Below, piece after piece: positions 31,303 through 42,550 of a stretch of 64,000 nucleotides of DNA. Each line of letters starts with the position of its first letter. Within the stretch, counting starts at the first letter, position 1. The DNA is taken from assembly GCF_958298935.1 (NCBI RefSeq), contig NC_084922.1:47895458-47959457 (forward strand). Direction: 5' to 3'. The stretch comes from Phragmites australis (taxonomy: Eukaryota; Streptophyta; Magnoliopsida; Poales; Poaceae). The notes under the pieces are model-generated. The model saw nothing but the letters and a program-made list of their open reading frames with translations, did not search any database and was not told the origin of the DNA. The position numbers and the translations under genes are program-made.

Positions 31303-33840
31303 ATGGAGTTTTGGGGTAATCCCTCTCTCTCCTCTCTTCCCCGCTTGATGCGATTCGCGCTTCGGTTCGTTCTCGGATGATTTGGTTTGGGGATTAGTGT
31401 TAGGATCGGAGGATATGCCGTTCGTTTAGGCAGGTGGTATGTATTTCTAGATAGTTTCACTGCACGGTGCTCCGTGATCCCGTTTAAGCTCCATTTGATT
31501 CGGTACTGCGGTAAGGCGTCTTCATCTGGTTTGTGTTGTGGTTGCATACACTGCTTTGTTAGTTTGTTGGCTATGTTACCTTTATGAACACAGTTTTCCT
31601 TTTCATCAATCCACTGAATTGCAAGTGATTGCTGCCGAAGCTTAGCTTCCTGGTTTCGGAGGGTTTAGGGTGGTTCCCCCAGGCTTAGGTTGATCCTTAT
31701 GGATACAGTTTTTTTGTGTTCTTATTTTTAGATAGTTTACATTGTGATAGTGTGTATCATGTAAGATGTAGCCTATTGAAACGCATCTGATGTTTCACGC
31801 AGTTCTTTGATAGCCTCCACTGATGCTACAGGGATTGAACCATGGACGGATACTGTTCATGGGGTACCTTTATCCATAATAGTTATAATATGCATTTCTG
31901 TTTTGCCATTTGAGAAAGAGCGACCGGCTTTCTTTGGTCATCAACAATTATGCTGCTGTGAGATTTGCATCGTAGCTATGTAATTTGTTTTATTCTCTGT
32001 TGTCTGTGTGCTATTAGTTAAAACATTAGTCCATTATATTTGATGACAGCAAATTATTTTTCTTTTCACATGGCATCTGATGGACATTTGTTACCGAGTA
32101 ATTCATTTATTTAGAAGTGCTTGGTTTTTGCTATCTTTGTTTCTTTTGGTAAAGTGTGCGATATATCATTGCTTTGCAGTCTGTTCTCAATTCCTCACTT
32201 GCAGTTTTGAATTTGAGTATTGGATTCTGTGCAAAGTGGTGTTTGACTAATCAACCTGAATCATATAGGTGAAGAAGTGAAGCCAGGAATGACTATTTCT
32301 TGTAAAGCTGGTGATGGTTATGTTATCCACCTGTCACAGGTTACCCATTTCCCTCCTTATCAGTTTTGTCCTTATTTGTGAATGTATAATTCTTATGAGA
32401 TTTATCTGAGGTCCATTCTAAGCTGTTTTGGTTGTGTTTTCGTTCTGTTTGCAGGCTGCACTGGGGGAATCAAAGAAAGGGAGTGAGAATGTAGTTGTAT
32501 CTGTCAAAGTTGATGATAAAAAGTTGGTCATTGGTACTCTGTCCGCTGAGAAGCACCCTCAGATTATGTGTGATTTGATCTTCGACACAGCTTTTGAGCT
32601 ATCACACAGTTCAAAGACTACTAGTGTCTTCTTAACCGGTTACAAGTCTGTGGTGCCTGATATGTTTGAATATCCTTTGGATATGTTTAGTCTATTGTAT
32701 TATATTTATTCAATTTTCTTTCAAGTCTACCTGCAATTTATGATTTGGTACCCTTATTTTCCTTAACCGACATCGTGCTTTATTCACGTCTGATTCTGGT
32801 GAAGATGAAGGTAAAGTCCTGATTAGATATTGTTGCTGCATCTATATCGTTCAACAATGACAGAACCAAACTAATATTTCAACATTTCAGATGAAGAGCT
32901 GGAAACCAACAAAATTCCAATGAAGAATAATGTAACTGGTATGCGATTTTCTTTTATTACTGCACCATGAACTTCATTGTGCATTACCTCGATGCTGTGT
33001 GCACAAAAGTTATTTCATTGCACGAGTGTCACTTAATTTTGTTTTCTAGAAAAAACTGCTGCAAAGGTTCCTGTGAAGGATGGTAATAATGGCAAGCTAG
33101 ATGATGATGATGAAACATCCAGTGGTGATGACGATTTCAGTGATGATTCGGACGATGATAGTGAAATGTCTGAAGATGAGTCCAGTGGTGAAGATGAATA
33201 TTCCAGTGATGCTTTAGAAGGTGAAAGTGATGATTCCGTAGATGATGATACTCCTAAGAAGGTATGTACCAGATAGTTGCCCTTGTTTCCACATGCTTCT
33301 ACAGTCATACCTGACCCTTATTTGTTCTGTATTGTAGCCAGAAGTTGGCAAGAAAAGAGCAGCTCGAACTGCCTTGAAGACACCTGCTTCTGATAAGAAG
33401 GCAAAGATTGCAGCAGCATCTGACCAGAAAACTGGTGCGCTGCGCTCTTTTTAGATTCTTGTTAAAGCTTACTGATGAAGGTTGCCACAGGAATTCTTTA
33501 GCTAAATTTTCATTTATCTCAGGTGATAAGGGTGTTAATGTGGCGACTCCTCATCCGCCAAAGCAGGCCAGCAAGACTCCTGCAGACAAATCCACCAGCA
33601 AGACTGCTGCAGACAAATCCGCCAGCAAGACTCCTGCAGGTGACAAGAAGTCAAAGGAGAAGTCCCCCAAATCCGGGAGCCATGCCTGCAAGTCATGCAG
33701 CAAGTACGTTACACAGCTTGACAATTCCATATACATTTTTGAAATAGAACGTTGCTAATCTTCGTTCCTCTTTATTCAGGACTTTCGCCAGTGAGGTAGG
33801 ACTGAAGTCTCACCAGAAGGATAAGAAGCATGAAGCTTAG
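31303..33840 (+). CDS. HDT: HD2-type histone deacetylase-like protein, copy A
   Basis: Nine exons are predicted: 31303-31315, 32269-32339, 32455-32669, 32788-32810, 32891-32938, 33050-33261, 33338-33434, 33523-33703 and 33780-33840, giving 306 residues. HD2 proteins are plant-specific nucleolar chromatin proteins with a nucleoplasmin-like N-terminus. Visible features are the N-terminal MEFWG, His25 in VIHLSQAALGES (the position linked to HD2 activity), an acidic region (DDDDETSSGDDDFSDDSDDD), a Lys-rich region with three PADKSTSK-like repeats, and a C-terminal C2H2 finger (C282, C285, H298, H304). Intron 3 (32670-32787) is not GT-AG but fits a U12 AT-AC intron; all others are GT-AG. Deacetylase activity is reported for the family but debated. 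The gene faces a paralogue at 35440-38374. Confidence 0.92.
32670..32787 (+). other. U12-type AT-AC intron of HDT-A
   Basis: The donor ATATCCTTT (32670) and the branch-site match TTCCTTAAC (about 32759-32767) are exact matches to the U12 consensus, and the intron ends TTCAC. No AG acceptor lies between about 32725 and the exon. The AT-AC choice joins GA to G, giving Glu-Ser-Asp-Ser-Gly in frame, as expected for HD2 proteins. Confidence 0.88.
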
Positions 33841-34928
33841 AGAATTGGTCGTTTTCTGGATGATGTGGGTTGCTGCTGATGTGCCTCCCGACATTAGTTA
33901 ATCCCCTAATCAGCAGGAGAAATAGTATTATTTTTGGGCCTTCTATCATGAGAGTTAGCTGTTAGTTGGAACCTGCCCAATTTTGGTCCGTGAATGATGT
34001 TGGTTGGTGATCTGTTACTGACAATTGTAGTTCTACGATTTTGGGACTACGGTGCTACTGTGCCCTTCCTCGGAGGAACCGTTCTGGTTTATGTTCTGGA
34101 TTTCTGTTAATTTCTCGTTTGTTTCCTGCGTGCACCCGTTGTGGTGCTGCTCACGTCTTTCTTTACGGTGTAGCTGTTAGACATGAGGTCAACTATCGAT
34201 CAGCAGTTGGTCACAACTGGAGCAGCACAGAAATTTGCAAGTTTTGCCAGCACTGCAGCACCTCGTGGGGGGGGGGGGGGGGCGGTGTGGTTCAGAAGTC
34301 ACAACACATGTGAAAACCCGGATAGAGAAGTCACTTATCAGAGAGACAGAGACCATGGCCGACCAACGCCTTCAACCGTGAGCAAATTGACTCTGCCATC
34401 GACAAACGATTCGATTCAACGTATTGGTATTGGTTTCACGTGTGTCCTTCTTTCCAGCACTTAACGTGCTGCGTATGGTAGAGTATGAATTAGAGTGTGT
34501 GACCGTGTTTAGGTTTTTATTATTAGATATCCTCTTTTCTCTAAAAAAATAGTTTGATTAGGTTAGAAAATTGTTGAATCAAGTCACGTGGTATGGTTAT
34601 ACATGTGCTCATGCCGCTTCCCTGGTTGCATATCTGATGTGTACTTATGCAGTCATACACGGTGCGTATAAAAGTCTACCTCAAAACCTGCTACAAGTTA
34701 CCACTCACAGGCACCGAAGGAATAATTAGGCCGCCGCATCACAGTACACCCGTGCATCATCATTCATGAAGGAAATCTTTCATACGCTAACCAGCATAAT
34801 GACTATGGATTTCAGAGTCTTGGCAGATAGAACAGCATCGTAGCATTGCCCTAACGATGTTCCAGAAGACCAATAGGGAGCAGACATGCTCATGCTGCCT
34901 TCGCAGTCAATGCAAGAAACGTAACTTT
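33841..34928. other. 3' region of HDT-A and intergenic DNA; G run at 34267-34282
   Basis: The first 200-300 bp are probably 3' UTR. A run of G (about 16) lies at 34267-34282. No other gene is seen. Confidence 0.4.
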
Positions 34929-34931
34929 TTA

Positions 34932-35212
34932 GGCCAGCTCCAGCAGACTCTTCAAATCACTGTGCCGCCATGTTTTTGCTAGTTTTGCCGATCATGGCAA
35001 CCATCATCGTAGTCCAACGGATGCCACATAGGCGCCTATATTACTGTTCACAGAAGATGATTGTGGATCTGAGAATTGATTGAAAATAATAGACGGTAAA
35101 AAATAAGATAGCTACTGAAAATAAAAAAATAAAAAATATTATAATAATATTAAAAGGATACTGTAATAGTACTATAGGAGACGAATTTTTAAAGCATCTG
35201 TTAAAGACGGTC
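34932..35212. mobile_element. Possible Tourist-like MITE between the HDT genes
   Basis: The left end GGCCAGCTCCAGCAGACTC and the right end, read as reverse complement, GACCGTCTTTAACAGATGC, are weakly inverted. Both are flanked by TTA (34929-34931 and 35213-35215), the duplication made by PIF/Harbinger elements. The end similarity is modest. Confidence 0.5.
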
Positions 35213-35439
35213 TTACAATGCAATCTAGTCCCACATTTCAGTTACTTAACACCCAACGCCTAGCAGAGTAGCTAACAGTCCACGAAATACTTTGGCTCAC
35301 TTGTGAGTACTATGCTTCACCATGCAATGAGTTTCCAGACCGACGGAGGAGTGGAAAGTCCTGTATATGAGGAAAAGTCCACGTGAGAATACATGACATC
35401 ATTTAGATGGAAGAAGGTTCAGATACAAGGGCCCAGAAA

Positions 35440-38374
35440 TTACTTGCTGCACGACTTGCAGGCATAGCCAGTGGATTGCTTAGAGGTGTCATTGATTGAA
35501 GGTGTCTTCTTCACCTTCTTCGATGATGGATAAAGGGTCGCAACATGGACATGGCCACCTCTCTTACCAATGCCACTGCCTGCATGGAAGTTCATCAAGC
35601 AGTGAAGTTTCGGTGGAATGGAAAACTGCAAGCTAAACAAGTTTCTGATTAAAAGTAACACTTATTACCAGTTTTGTTGCCCATAGATGGTGTTGCTATC
35701 TTTGCCTTCTTCTCTGGAGGTGTCATCAAGGGTGTTTCTGCTGGCCTATTCTTGCCCGTAGCGTTCTGCACAGACAACCGGTTTTGGGATATCATACAAA
35801 ATGAGGAGCAATGTCAAAATAATAGGTCAGCTTGAACAATCTCACACCTTTGGGGAGTCTTCATCATCATCTTCATCTGAACTCTCACTGTCATCCTCAT
35901 CACTAGAATCCTGAGCATCAATCATGTCACGCCAAAGAATAATATGGTCAGAATACAAGTGCTGTCCAGTATTGGGGGAAAAATGCATGACATGCCACCA
36001 GAACAACTGCAAATTCATAGATCACTCGTAGTTGAACCTTCAGACAGACCCAAAAATAGTAGTTTAATAAATACAAGAAAAACATATAATCAGATGCATA
36101 GGAAATTCAGACCGAAATACATATATTTCAACTACAACAAAGTGATTTAAGCTTGGCTGTTCACTGATTTCGTTTGGCGATATCGCAATAGATAATCTAG
36201 AAGAACGAGAGCAAAAACTAAAACATCGACGACATAATAGTTGCATCGAGGTTCATCACTTATACAAACCTCATCATCACCAGATTCAGCCTCTTCGGTT
36301 TCATCACTGTCATCATCGTCAGTGCCACCAACATCAGCTTTCAGTTTCCCTTTCCCAGGATCCTTCGTTTCCTCCAAGGTAACCTTTGGTTTAGAGGACC
36401 GAGTAGCAGCAGGCCCTGGTGCAGCAAGCTTCTCTGCACCACTTTTAGCTTCTTTGCCTTTATCATCTGAAAGTAAATAATGTTAAGCAAGTGGGTACTT
36501 CGAGGATCCACATGGCAGCTCAAATTAGTTAATTTAGCAGTTTCTGGCACAACGATAACGAAGATAAATGGCATCATAAACTAAACATGTATATGTGTGC
36601 CTTATGAAAGTTGAATCAGCCCAATATACGCAAAAGAAGCAAAGAGGTATTAACTTTTGAACAAAAAATATTTTGTACAACAAAAGATATACCATCTACA
36701 TTGAAGTATAGTGGAATAGCCAATGGAACCTCCTCATCAGATTCATCATCTGAAACATCAATCGCTATGCAACTTATGCCAAGTGAGCAGGAAAAAACAT
36801 CAGAGATGTCCAATACTAAAAAAACAAGAGCATTTACCATCATCGGTAGAAGTGTCGGATGTGGATAAAGGCAGAGCAAGCAGTTAAGGAACAAAAATTC
36901 TTACTCTTGGCAAACATTGAAGAAAGTAAAATGAAAGGATATTTTATCTCACGCTTGCTGCATTTGTAGCCAATAGCAGAGATGTTGTAGGTTTTCGAGG
37001 TGTGCAGTAACTCAAACTCCTTCTCAAATACCAAATCAGTTACATATTGAGGGTATTTGTCAACTGAAAGTGTGCCAATCAGAATTTCTTTGCCATCAAT
37101 TTTCACATAAACTCTCACATCCTCATTCTCCTTGCCATCATGTAGTGCTATCTGTTGTATACGAAAAAGCCAACAGCTGAACAGTAAACAAACGTGATCC
37201 AACCCCAAATAAGCTAAAAAGAAGGGCAATCATTACTATATCTTGTAAAAACGGACCTGTGACATATGACAATAGAACTTTCCTGGGTCACACTTCACTG
37301 TCTCTCCAGGTCTGACTACAACTCCTGGAAATATTAATATAACTTTTAGTCGCCATTTGTAAGGGGAAAATATTGGGACCATAAATTACAGGAAACTTGC
37401 TACTCCCTCTGATTGCAAATGTAGGTCGTTTTAGCCTCCTCAACTATTCTCTAAATATAAATTATTCTCAAACTTCTATGCACTTTTTTCTCTTTTGTTC
37501 CCTTCTTACCCTTGTTTAATAAATACTACCACTCTTACAAATGAATGAGTTATCTTTTCTAATACAGAATAAATAAAGGGCAACAAGGTCATTTGATGTA
37601 CTTTCTTAATTGTTGTGCATAAGTCTAAAACGACCTACATTTGCAATCGGAGAGAGTACAAGCTAAACTTGTCTCCCTCAAACATGCCAGTCACCGAGCA
37701 CTTGGGATTCCCACCCAACCTTGAAAGTATGGCTCAATCACACCAAGCCCACGATCTTTACTGAAGGAATACATTTTCCAAAGCCACTGCCTACTAATTG
37801 CATAGTGGTTGTAGTCTAAACTGAACCAGACTATAGGAACTTAGCATAGCTTAGTTGACTGAGGGAATGGATATACGCCTAGACCACACAGGTTCGAATT
37901 TGGTGCCTAATTCTTCTTATTTATGATGTCACCTAGTCTTTTTATTTATAATGCCACCTAATTACTCCTAGGTTGGTAGAGTTTTTTTTTTAAAAAAAAA
38001 ACCTGAACCAGACTCACCACGAGATAACCAAAATAGTTTTGGAAGTTTACCCTTCCCCAATCACCAATCAATGCAGACAAAGCAAACAGAAATTCGCACA
38101 AATGTCATCAAAGAATCCTACTTCCTACATCAAGAACCCTAAGGGGGCTGGACTGGTTGATTAAATCGCTCAATGTTTCTACATTGCATATTTGCATCCA
38201 ACATCTCCTATTACAAGCACCAACTAGCAAACAACGAGATACTAGTACAGGGCGATGCACCCTAATATCAACTCAACCAGGCACGATCGCAAGCATCCAT
38301 ACAAAAACCGGAGCAAAAGAACAAAATAAAAAAAGGAGAAGAAACAGGATACGGTACACACCCCAGTGCTGCAT
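35440..38374 (-). CDS. HDT: HD2-type histone deacetylase-like protein, copy B, lacking the zinc finger
   Basis: Nine exons are predicted on the minus strand: 38362-38374, 37257-37324, 36943-37151, 36838-36860, 36693-36749, 36270-36466, 35848-35910, 35669-35765 and 35440-35579, giving 288 residues. The N-terminus reads MQHWG rather than MEFWG. A nucleoplasmin-like domain follows (VYVKIDGKEILIGTLSVDKYPQ, FELLHTSKTYNISAIGYK), then acidic blocks (DDDDSDETEEAESGDDE, DSSDEDDSESSDEDDD) and a Lys-rich tail. It ends YACKSCSK then TAA: the first two zinc cysteines are present, but the exon with the two histidines is not found downstream. Intron 3 (36861-36942) is an AT-AC intron like that of copy A. 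An in-frame ATG five codons earlier exists, but alignment to copy A favours 38374. Zinc-finger-less HD2 members are known in plants. Confidence 0.85.
36861..36942 (-). other. U12-type AT-AC intron of HDT-B
   Basis: On the minus strand the intron begins ATATCCTTT, contains TTCCTTAAC (RC of 36873-36881) and ends TATCCAC. It is in the same phase, after the same IGYK segment and before an identical-length 23-nt exon, as in copy A. Confidence 0.88.
37403..37656. mobile_element. Stowaway MITE in intron 1 of HDT-B
   Basis: It starts CTCCCTCTGATTGCAAATG and ends CATTTGCAATCGGAGAGAG, forming inverted repeats of about 32 bp, and is flanked by TA on both sides (37401-37402, 37657-37658), as for Tc1/mariner-derived Stowaway elements. 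Length is 254 bp. Confidence 0.9.
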
Positions 38375-38740
38375 TTTTCCAAAATCCATGGTTCGCCGAG
38401 GAGGAAACCCACGCTAATGAATCCCCGGCCGCTTCTCTCCGCAGCGCTGCTTCTTGAGGGGGTTTTGGGAGCGGCGCCGGCAGCGAGGGGCCTGAGACGA
38501 GTGAGTAGGGGTAGGAGTGTACTAAAAAAAAAGGGGGAGACGAGTGAGACGGAGCGCGAACGATGGGCCGTGGGCTGGGTTGGAGAGGACGAAAGAGACT
38601 TCTAGCCCAGTGGGCTCTCATCGCCATGGCCTTGCTACGGGACACTTTGCGGCCCATACATCAATGATATGAACCAAGAAGCTACGGATGGGCGTGGAAC
38701 CAAGAAACTACCGAATCCCCGTGCGGCACGAATAATCTAG
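38375..38740 (-). promoter_or_regulatory. Putative promoter and leader of HDT-B
   Basis: GC-rich DNA upstream of the HDT-B start carries GGGCC/GGCCC and AGCCCAGTGGGCT elements (about 38565-38615), similar to TCP and site II motifs common in plant ribosome- and nucleolus-related promoters. HDT-A has GAGGCCCAGGCCCA at 30993-31005. No clear TATA box is seen. Confidence 0.4.
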
Positions 38741-38929
38741 TACAACTAAATTAATTAATTAATTAGTTATTTTGATATTAATTAGATTAAAATAACTAGT
38801 TAGTTAATTAAATTGTATCAGCTTGAATCTACGGATCGCTTCACATCCAATTCTATAAAAGCTCTGCTGATTGCTAAAGCCCTTTACAATTGAAGAAATT
38901 AAACTGGAAACACGAGGTATGCAGGAATT

Positions 38930-39395
38930 TACTCCCTTCGGTCATAAATATTTGATGTTTTGGATAGTATGTGATCAAAATTTTAAAACTCTAAATATCA
39001 ATAATTTTTTAAAAATATTTTGAAAATATTAAAATCATATGTATAGATTTATTTTTAGAAAAACCTTTATAATCTTATAAATTTATTAGATTTTAAATAT
39101 ATTTTAGTATACGATAGCGATCAAAATTACACATTAAAGACAATGTTATATTTAAAACGTTAAATATTTTTGACTTCCTGTTGGTTGGTGCGAGTTTAGT
39201 ATCGTTTGAGACCCTGGTTTGTATTGGGAGGAGGCTGCAGAAAGACTTGGCTTGATTGCGGCGATTTGGCTGGTATACCAATTCAATGGGAGCTTCAGTT
39301 CCAACTAAAAACATTATTAGTAAGCAAAAATATGCATCAATGTGGAAGAGTTCGAGATGGCATCACAGCACACCCACGGACCCAATCAAACGAAT
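38930..39395 (-). mobile_element. Dispersed repeat, inverted partner of 28440-28910
   Basis: In reverse complement it matches the copy between the B3 remnant and the LINE relic. Its left end CTCCCTTCGGTCATAAATATTTGA is MITE-like. The pair lies inverted about 10 kb apart, bracketing both HDT genes. Confidence 0.7.
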
Positions 39396-39504
39396 CAACC
39401 ATGCATCATTCATGGGAAAAAGAGAACCATACGCAAATCGGCATAATAACGGCGATGACTCTTGAAAGCTGAAAGAGAGAACAGCAGTAGCATATCGTCA
39501 TCAA

Positions 39505-39853
39505 TACTCCTAAAGTAAATTTGAAAATCTATAACTATTTTAACATATGTTATATAAAACTATAGCTTTTGATGTTCATTTAAAAAATTATAATTATTTT
39601 GATATATATTGTAAAAAATACAACTTTCTCATTGTAGAACCACCTGGTATCCTCCCTAGCATATAATAGAAAGATTAACCATAGACATACCTGTTGCAAG
39701 AGGATGATAGGTGGACCAACGGTGAGAAAGATGTAATTTTTTACAACATATGACAAAATAGTCGTAGTTTTTTAAATAAATATTAGAAGTTATAGTTTTT
39801 ACAACATATATCAAAATGATTATATGTTTTAAATTCACTCATATTCCTAAGTA
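39505..39853. mobile_element. Foldback MITE
   Basis: Arms of about 130 bp (left about 39505-39635, right about 39720-39853) are inverted and share ATATGTTGTAAAA and CATTTAAAAAAtTATAA-like tracts plus TTTCTCA at the inner end. There is no coding content. Confidence 0.65.
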
Positions 39854-40121
39854 CCAAAGCAAAGCAAGGAAGGGGTGGGGTTTATTGGGGAACAAGGTGA
39901 ACAATATCCTCTCTGCAATCTTCTATAAGCTTGACCTCCCTTTTAATCTTCTTCTTTAGTTTGGCCTCTTTGCAATTTTCTTCCAGCTCCACCACTAACT
40001 GGACAACTTGATTAAGTCACTTTTTGAGTCTGCATTGCATCCGCCATCGCCTAAAAAAAAAACACAAACTAACAACGGCTAAGGCGATGCACCCTAACAA
40101 CCAAGCACGATCGCAAGCATC

Positions 40122-41358
40122 TGTCGGTGACACAGGAACCAGGGGTCTCCGAGTCTCGAGACCAGATCAGCAGTTTGCCACGTGGCGTCCTCCCGCGGGG
40201 ATCATCTCCGCGAGGTACGAGAAGACTAAGTCTCGGGAGAGGGTGCTCGAGGCCATGAACAGTAGTCCCCGAGTTCCCGAGTTCCCCGATGATCCGAGAA
40301 GACCAAGTGCCGAGAAAAGAGTGCTCGGGGCCGTGAACAGTGGCCCCCGAGCACTCGGTTCCCCAAGGACCAAAGAAAGGGCATATCCGGGAGAGAATGC
40401 TCGGGGCTGTGAACAGTGACCCCCGAGCACTCGGTTCCCCAAGGACCAAGAAAGGGTATATCCGGGAAAGAGTGCTCGGGGTTGTGAATAGTGACCCCCG
40501 AGCACTCGGTTTCCCAAGGACCAAGAAAAGGCATATCCAGGAGAGAGTGCTCAGGACTGTCAACCAGTGAAAGGCCCGATGCCGCATTTAAAAGGGCGCG
40601 TGACCTGTCACTTCCAACTGCTCCTGCCACGCCCTGGTAGGGAGGCGTGGGGACATTTAATGCACGGGTCCCATCCCGCGTCATCCGACGCGCCTCGGGA
40701 TAACATCACGAGGTCCAAGGCGCCCCGCCTGCCGCCCTGCTGTGTTAGACGTACAAAACCGAGCGGGCACGCCGGGCTGTTCAGCGGCTGCCCGGTGGGC
40801 CCTCTTCGCGGCGCCCGTTGCAGAACGACATCATGACGAACGAGACCGGACGGAGGCACGTTTTCAACCCCCTCCCCTCGTCACTTTCTGCAGCAGCCCA
40901 TGATAGTTGCTTTCCATTTATGGCGTCTTGGAACTCGTGCCCTCCCTTTCTGGGCACGCTACCGCCGGCGAGTATTTTAGGCTGGCAGGCTCCCCGGAGA
41001 AGGGAGGACTTTCACGAAACACTCTTGGACAAGCACAGAAGCTGAGATCATCGAAGAATAAGGAGACCGAAGCTCTAGGATAGACAAATATTCTTGTAAC
41101 CAGCAACATCCCTGAGAGACATTCTCAGTGCATTTATAGCATCCACACAGGAGTAGGGTATTACGCTCAGTGCGGCCCGAACCTATCTAAAAACCTCCAG
41201 TGCATTTACTGCATTCTGCATTCGATCATTCCATTCAACCTGCCATCACATTTACGCCTATTTATTTCACCCGCAAAACAGATTTCAGAATCATCCCCTT
41301 GGCCGAATCTCAAAGGGGGTCCCTCCGGATCTCTGCTTTAGGAGTTCACCCTCCGACA
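40122..41358 (+). mobile_element. Solo LTR of a Tat-type gypsy element
   Basis: It is 1,237 bp, begins TGTCGGTGACAC, ends TTCACCCTCCGACA, and is flanked by GCATC on both sides (40117-40121, 41359-41363). Its end and middle resemble the LTR at 14889-16359 read on the minus strand (TTTAATGCACGGGTCCC, CCTCGGGATAACAT, CGGTGGGCCCT, GGCCGAATCTC), so it belongs to a related family. No internal element sequence remains, which fits LTR-LTR recombination. Confidence 0.95.
40225..40566. repeat. Tandem array (~74 bp) within the solo LTR
   Basis: Units containing GTGCTCGGGG.. GTGAACAGTG..CCCCGAGCACTCGGTTCCCC and GGACCAAGAAAGGGCAT recur about every 74 bp from about 40320, with a more diverged unit before and a partial one after. 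GTGCTCGGGG pairs with CCCCGAGCAC, so each unit can fold as a hairpin, like the 73-bp units of the intact element. Confidence 0.9.
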
Positions 41359-41618
41359 GCATCTTTACAGGGATCAGAGCAAAAGAATGAACAAAAGAGA
41401 ACCCACGATACACACCCCAGTGCTCTAATTTGTGGCTGCCTATGAGGAGGAGCAAGGCCACCGAATTCTCAGCCACTTCTCGTCTTCTCTCCACTGCATT
41501 ACTTCTTGAAATAGTTTTGGGGAGCGGAAGAGAGGGGCTGACTATCGAGACGACGAGTGCGAAGAAAAAGGAGGCGAGAAAGACAAGTGAGATGTCAGTG
41601 CGGAATATAGGCCGTGTG

Positions 41619-42550
41619 TTTTTCTTTTTAGAAACCGGGGACTATTTTATATAATCACATTAAGGATTACACAACATTCCTTAAGACACCCCCATAGAAC
41701 ATAAAAATTACATTTAAGCCCTTGCAAAGTACTCCGATCACCTTCGTCGCCGGCAATTGGAGGAGCAGCTCAACGGACCGCCGCCACAGGCAGAAAACCA
41801 CTTCGAGCGTGTAGCTTGAAGCCGATTCCCTTCTCAATGAAGAAGCTGCAGTTTTTAATGATCTATCTGTTGGCACATTGAACAAATTGATGAGCACCTG
41901 AAATGCTGAACGAACAAGCTCTACATGATGGCCATTGGCCGCAACATCGTCAAAATCCATATTCGACTCCAACCTGGAGCCACCGACCATCGGCTTGCCG
42001 GAGAAGGAGGCCCAAAGACCTTGCCTAGCGCCGTCGTGCCAAAAACAACGACTGAGCCACAGAAACATGGCTCAAGGGGAATAGATACATCCCCCTCAAT
42101 CGCAACTTCCAACTACCAACTACAAACACAGACCACCCACAATTGCCACCTATGTGATCACAGAAGCCGACGATCTCATCGAAGAGTAGCCGAGGCACCA
42201 AAAACCAGCTGAGAACCAACAAAAGCACCACCACATACACATACCTCTCAAGGGGATAACCGGAGACGAAATCGACAAGGACGCTGACACCAGAGACCAC
42301 CTTGAGGACCAAAAACCGACGTCGCATCTCCAGCAAAGCCGCCACCCACCAGGAATCGTACCCTAGAAACCTCGCTAGCAAACTAAAACAAACTAACAAA
42401 CTACCTAGAAAAACTACGAGCACACCACCGGCGGCCAGACCACCCTCCACATCCGACGCCAAGGGGGCTGGCCAAATTGGCGGAGGGAAGCCAATCGCTT
42501 CCGCGACACCTCTCTCTCAAGTAGCAAGGGGAATGAGCCGGTTCAAGTTG
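41619..42550 (-). mobile_element. Retroposed element with 11-bp target duplication
   Basis: A 932-bp insert lies between two copies of TAGGCCGTGTG (41608-41618, 42551-42561). On the minus strand it ends in CCCCGGTTTCTAAAAAGAAAAA, an A-rich tail placed exactly at the duplication. This is the mark of target-primed reverse transcription (LINE or SINE-like). Two minus-strand open frames (42025-42462, 41667-42068) show no domain that I recognise; the first is rich in Val/Leu. Confidence 0.75.

Noticed and set aside
32661..32766. HDT-A ending in the intron-retained frame after FEYPLDMF
   Set aside because: The AT-AC intron gives a continuous HD2 protein with acidic tail and zinc finger, and the paralogue has the same arrangement.
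33033..33308. Ser-rich minus-strand frame
   Set aside because: It is the antisense of the Asp/Glu-rich acidic exon of HDT-A.
36241..36480. Ser-rich plus-strand frame
   Set aside because: It is the antisense of HDT-B exon 6, which encodes the acidic/Lys-rich region.
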